Of a DNA stretch of 64,000 nt, positions 60,131-64,000 are shown in pieces (the first letter of the stretch is position 1; each line of letters opens with the position of its first letter). The notes under the pieces were generated by a model. The model searched no databases, had not been told where the DNA came from, and saw only the letters and a program-made list of their open reading frames with translations. The translations under genes were made by a program, and so were the position numbers. This stretch comes from Gnomoniopsis sp. IMI 355080 (Eukaryota; Ascomycota; Sordariomycetes; Diaporthales; Gnomoniaceae): positions 119,545-183,544 of the forward strand of contig JAPEVC010000044.1 of the NCBI GenBank assembly GCA_027946555.1, written 5' to 3'.

Positions 60131-60464
60131 TTAGCTCTTTGGGATTACCTTTTTATATAAGCTGCTATAGCGACATTCCAGGTCGATGCGATTAGGCAGA
60201 CCAGTGGTCTTATCTCTACTGTTGCTGCGGCGCTTTCGAATAGCAAGACCAGTCTTGCGCGCGGTCATTGACGGCTTTAAGTAGCTCAGCAAAAGAACTA
60301 TAAGTGCTGTTGTTGAGAGCTGTAAACGCTGCGTCTGCCTATTCTTGACACTCTTGGGGGCTGAGGGCAGGCTCGTCGTCTTCATAATCATCAGGTTAGG
60401 CTTCAGGAATCGTCCAGTAGTCGGTCACTGCCGGGAGGCTAGTGATATTCGCAGACGAAGCCAT
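60131..60464 (-). mobile_element. Relic of FAR1/MULE-like transposase N-terminus
   Basis: A broken minus-strand reading: ATG at 60464, then a protein-like stretch with two stops (TAA near 60400, TAG near 60350) and one frame change near 60255. Pieces read MASSANITSLPAVTDYWTIP, YSSFAELLKAVNDRAQ, then in the next frame TGLAIRKRRSNSRDKTTGLP and NRIDLECRYSSLYKKV. The order (SSF-xELL...A, G-x-A-I-RKxRS, K, LxC) resembles the DNA-binding N-terminus of FAR1/Mutator-like transposases in fungi. No DDE catalytic part or terminal repeats were found. Assignment is by pattern only. Confidence 0.45.
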
Positions 60465-60899
60465 CTCAGTATAGCTGGCGTTGATGTTGATGGCTAGTAT
60501 TGATATAAAGGCCCTTTGATAAATTCGCAAGATGTTGCTTTGGTATGAGTTTGGCTGGGGGAAATATGGCGCTAAGTATAATTGGGCGATTTCGGCGATT
60601 AAAAGGCCTACACGGTCAACAGAGCCCGGCTGCACGGTCAACCTAGCCGCGCCCGAAGGAGACACACAATCATCCCACCTGTCTTCACCTTGCCGGAATT
60701 ACAATGGGCTGTGGAGCACTGCCACTCGGCAAAGTCCTGCAGCTTACTGCATACCTACTCCTATGCAAGCCTGGAAAGATCCTTGTTGGCCACAGTGCAC
60801 TGAAATAGTGTATGCGGATAAGTAGGGAATTCATTATTCTTACACCCACTCGTGCACGCATGGGGTCGAGACGGGATTGTACCCTTTGTCTCGGGTCGG

Positions 60900-62280
60900 A
60901 AGGGTATGCGCAGCTATTGCACTCAATACTCCGATGGCGTCCGTTGAACTACCGCCGGGAAGCAGCAGTGAGACTGCCGGCGAGTTCCACCGAGATATTA
61001 TGCCTTCTATAAACGTGTGCTAGGGCGTGAGTGGCAGTTCAGTCTCGAATTCCAGGAGGGACATGGCAGCATACCAAATGCGACTCGCCAAGCTTCTCCA
61101 GCCGACGGTATTCTTCATCATGCAAGATCAGGTCCAGGACACCGCGAAATGGGGTTGGGTATTGACAGAGCGAGGACAGTATTGAACAGGCTACGCTCAA
61201 TCCTTCAAACGGTCAAAGATGTCTTGAAGAAAGCACCTGGACCTGAAAGCGATAGAACGGTGAAATCCATGCTAGATCTTGCAGGGGGTTGCTAGGGCTT
61301 AAGTCGGTTGGAAGAGCTCAGGCAATCCTCCTTCAGCAGGCTGAGGTCGAGTCGCGTGAAAGGATTCTCGGCCCGAATGACGAAAGTACTTTACAAGCTA
61401 TAGATCCCCTGGAGAGGTCCTACTGGCTTTATGGGGTATATGAAAAGGCTGTCGACTTACAGTCAGTAACGATGATGCGCTTGAGAGCAGCCTTTTAGTG
61501 AAGCGCATCCGCGATAAACGTTCTTCGATTGATAACCCTGGGTTTATACTAGAATCATGGCATCGGTATGAAGACAGTCTGGGGTTATACGAGGAAGTTT
61601 ACATGGTCTCGAGAACGGTTGCTTGGGCACAACCACATTAGGACACACTAACGACAAAATCCAACATGGCAATGGCATTGCTACACCTGGGGCGCGTAGA
61701 CGAAGCGAAGTCTCATATGGCGGAGGTATATCATCATTGGAGGCACTAGTTGGGAGAAAGAGTACCCTTGACACTCTGTTTGGCAAAGCTCTATATGGAA
61801 GCTGGGCATCTCGAAAGAAGCACAGGAGATGCTTGAATGGGGGCGTTGAGACTGCAGCCAGTAGCCTCACGGAGAAGCATCCTGGAATTCACATGGGGTC
61901 GTCGAGATCTGGCCCGTGTCTACGTCCGACAGGTTGGACTGGAAAAGGCCGAATTCTCTCTACAGAGACCATCAAGCTGGCGGAATTGTTACGCGAAGTG
62001 AGTCATCCGCATTACGTCTGGGGCTTTCGGGGGCTGGCAGGACTATGTTTGCCCAGGGACAAGCGCTTTAGATGCTTTTACAATGTGCGAAAATGGCGCG
62101 GAAAAGTCGTTATGAGGATAAATTGAGCACACCCGCTGGGCAAATATGTGGAAAACATGTACCATATTGCAGCGGATCCCGTCATCGCCGGAAGCACAGA
62201 TTGAGATGTTGAAGCCTGTTTTAAAACACCCTGAACAGGGCCACACAGGCAAGTCGGATCAGGGCTCCATCAGCTCGAGT
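60900..62280 (+). pseudogene. Relic of a TPR-repeat protein
   Basis: Successive plus-strand frames, broken by stops and frame shifts, give TPR-like pieces in order: YKRVLGREWQFSLEF, ESRERILGPNDESTLQA followed by YWLYGVYEKAVDL, then NMAMALLHLGRVDEAKSHMA, then LTLCLAKLYMEAGHLERS. The A/G/Y spacing and the LGPNDESTLQA text match kinesin-light-chain-type TPRs found at the C-terminus of many fungal NLR-like proteins. At least three stops and several frame changes mean it cannot make one protein. No NB-ARC/NACHT part is visible upstream. The exact ends are estimates. Confidence 0.5.
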
Positions 62281-62562
62281 AGGTTGCTAGATAGAAGCAA
62301 TTCTCGCACTCCTGCCTAGTAGACAGCATTGGTTGGCAAATTCCACATTTAGTAGCCGGGAATCAGTGCAGGACTCGTGAAGAAGCCCCTGGCTCGTTCC
62401 ATTTTGCTAAAGCAGATCCTGTAGATGCCGCTGTGCAATAGCCATTTCTTCATAACAATACCCCAAAAAACACCCTTCTATGCAAAACCCTCTCGGGAAG
62501 TTTTTTATGAATGAATCTTCCAAAAACGCCATGCCTGCCGATCCCTTCCATAGCACCAGCCA
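62281..62562. other. 3' flank of SYS1
   Basis: Short non-coding stretch between the TPR relic and the SYS1 stop codon. Confidence 0.5.
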
Positions 62563-63423
62563 TCACGGGGCAGGCTGCCCATTCATTTTAACCATCTCAT
62601 ACTCGCCCGCGCCATCCCTCCCCCTCCCTCGTCCTCGGCCCCTGGAAAAGCCCTGCTCTTCATCCCCGGCAGATAGGCCATCCGCAGCACCACTTGAGCC
62701 CTCCCCGTTTGCTCCTTGTCCTGCGCTGCCATTGGCAGTATTTTGTCCACCAACACCACTACTACCACCACCGCCGCCGCCCTGCTGGCCGCCGAAAAAG
62801 ACGGGCCTCAGCTCGCGGTATTGGCAGCCCCATATTCCCAACGATACGCCGACGGCGCTAGAGACGGCCATAGTGATGTACCAAAAGAAGTTTCGGGGCA
62901 GCTGGCCGGATACGAGGGAGACGGTGACCAAGTGGAGGAAATGGGTGGTAAGGGCGAAGTCGAGGACGAGTTTGGAGCGGATTACGATGAGGACCATGGC
63001 GACGGACCTGTAGGACGCGAAAGTTGGTCAGCAACATATTTGTCTATATCTCGACCTCGAAAGATCTGTGTTTTTCCCTATTTTTGAGTTTCCCACTCTT
63101 TTCCAGCAGAAACGCGCTAGTGCCAGGAAGTAGGGCAGGAAAAAGAGATAAAAGAGAAGAGGCCAGACTCACATGAACAGACCGCCGTCCAACACCCACA
63201 TAAACGCATTCAACCAGCCCTGCGTCGTATCCCCCCTGACGGCAGACCAGCCCAGCACCAGATCCAGCTTGAACCCGCGCCCGGATACCAGCGCGCTGAA
63301 AAGCATGAGAACGAAGGCGCAGACGTAGTATAGGGCTTGCAGCGCCAGGATCTGGCTCAAGATCTTGAGCGGCGGGAGCTCGGTCAACGCGCCAGGGCGT
63401 GGTGGTCTTCTTCGACGGGCCAT
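62563..63423 (-). CDS. sys1: SYS1 Golgi membrane protein
   Basis: Integral Golgi protein that recruits the Arl3/ARFRP1 GTPase and so helps tether vesicles. Model: complement join(62563..63007, 63173..63423), one 165-bp intron (GTGAGT...TACAG) rebuilding LNAFMWVLDGGLFMSVAMVL, 231 aa. Four membrane spans are visible (about 27-47, 72-95, 107-122, 128-146). Family landmarks: LKILSQILALQALYY at the N-terminus, then DFALTTHFLHLVTVSL and LPRNFFWYITM. The last 80 residues form a Gly/Arg/Ala-rich, presumably cytosolic tail with a GGGGGGSSG run and RGRGRGRGRDG, longer than in yeast Sys1. ATG 63423 (MARRRRPPRPG) is the first in frame. Confidence 0.93.
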
Positions 63424-64000
63424 TGTGTGCTGGTGATCTTTTGGGAAGGTGGTGGAGAAGGGACAAGGCGAAGGCGAAGGAGGAGGAGAAGGTCCCTTGA
63501 TAGACAGAAATGTGTTCGTGTTGAGGAGATATAAACGGTGGTGATATTTGAGTTTAGGGAAGCTGGCGAGGCTGCTACCTCGGGCGCATTTCGAAGAGGA
63601 GGGCGATAAAGGCTATCGGATATGTCCTGGAAGGTCCTGAGAGATCTGTGGAGACTATTCGAGTCGGCGATGAAAGAAACGTAAAGGGCGCTCGAAGTCG
63701 TGCTCTGGTCGTCGCGAGAAATGCTATTCAAAGCTTCGGACAGTAGGCAGTAGTCATGAGGAATGGAATGGGAATGTAGGTATGTTGTCCGTGTGGTGAT
63801 CCCAATTCGCATCAAGGGCCCACCCTTGCTGTAGGTACCTAAGGTATGTACCCGGTGATCATTGGCTTTGGATCTGTCAGCCTGCCAACCTGCCAGCCTG
63901 CCAGCAACCACTCCTGCCACTGTGCCAGGATTCAGCACATACGCTGTCGTCACTCCGTCGGCAGCCAATTTAGAAGCCCTGTCAGTGGAAGCTCTAGAAG
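63424..64000. other. SYS1 promoter region
   Basis: Upstream flank of SYS1 to the window edge. It contains TAGGTACCTAAGGTATGTACC near 63832 and a short CCTGCCA-type tandem repeat near 63885-63905. A minus frame at 63384-63968 is out of phase with SYS1 and has no motif. Confidence 0.5.

Noticed and set aside
63384..63968. 194-codon minus frame upstream of SYS1
   Set aside because: Out of frame with SYS1, crosses its start codon, opens across low-complexity promoter sequence and shows no motif.
1..64000. CRISPR array, rRNA operon, biosynthetic gene cluster
   Set aside because: No regularly spaced repeats, no rRNA sequence and no PKS, NRPS or terpene core enzymes were seen. The MBOAT and SDR genes are too far apart and isolated to imply a cluster.

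Overview
The window is nuclear DNA of a filamentous ascomycete (Pezizomycotina-type). Genes carry short introns of about 46-195 bp with GTRNGT donors, CTRAY branch sites and YAG acceptors. The gene set (NoxB-type NADPH oxidase, Swi5/Ace2-type factor, tannase-family esterase, MBOAT/wax-synthase protein, HET-type incompatibility relic) is typical of that group. Species and class cannot be fixed from sequence alone. About twenty genes lie on both strands, separated by long non-coding stretches. There are no operons, CRISPR arrays or rRNA genes.

Layout. 1-7.1 kb: no recognisable gene, possibly decayed sequence. 7.1-16 kb (+): noxB, a secreted protein of unknown function and a rhomboid protease. 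16.5-19.1 kb (-): an IlvD/Edd-family pentonate (xylonate-type) dehydratase with a long N-terminal extension. 21.9-23.7 kb: a J-domain protein with a Cys-rich tail and a possible small CYSTM-like protein. 25.4-36.8 kb (-): five conserved genes in a row: cytochrome b5/acyl-CoA dehydrogenase fusion, FEN1, an SDR, the AP-1 beta adaptin and an Spt10-like acetyltransferase. 37.8 kb: intron-containing tRNA-Gln(CTG). 38.5-46.6 kb: CCT-eta, a Swi5/Ace2-like zinc-finger factor and an MBOAT protein. 48.6-56.8 kb: a tannase-family esterase with a GPI-like tail, a hypothetical protein, an RBR ubiquitin ligase and a GH47 alpha-mannosidase. 57.8-62.3 kb: a decayed accessory block with a HET-type pseudogene, a FAR1/MULE-like transposase relic, a perfect hairpin and a TPR-gene relic. 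62.5-63.4 kb (-): SYS1.

How genes relate. Most are independent housekeeping genes. Secretory-pathway functions recur: AP-1 beta and SYS1 act at the Golgi/TGN, GH47 trims N-glycans, and the esterase and the secreted protein use the pathway. I saw no biosynthetic cluster. The strongest unusual signal is in the FEN1 gene: a 5-nt microexon (29567-29571), flanked by two canonical introns, supplies the catalytic Asp34 codon and is needed to keep the reading frame.
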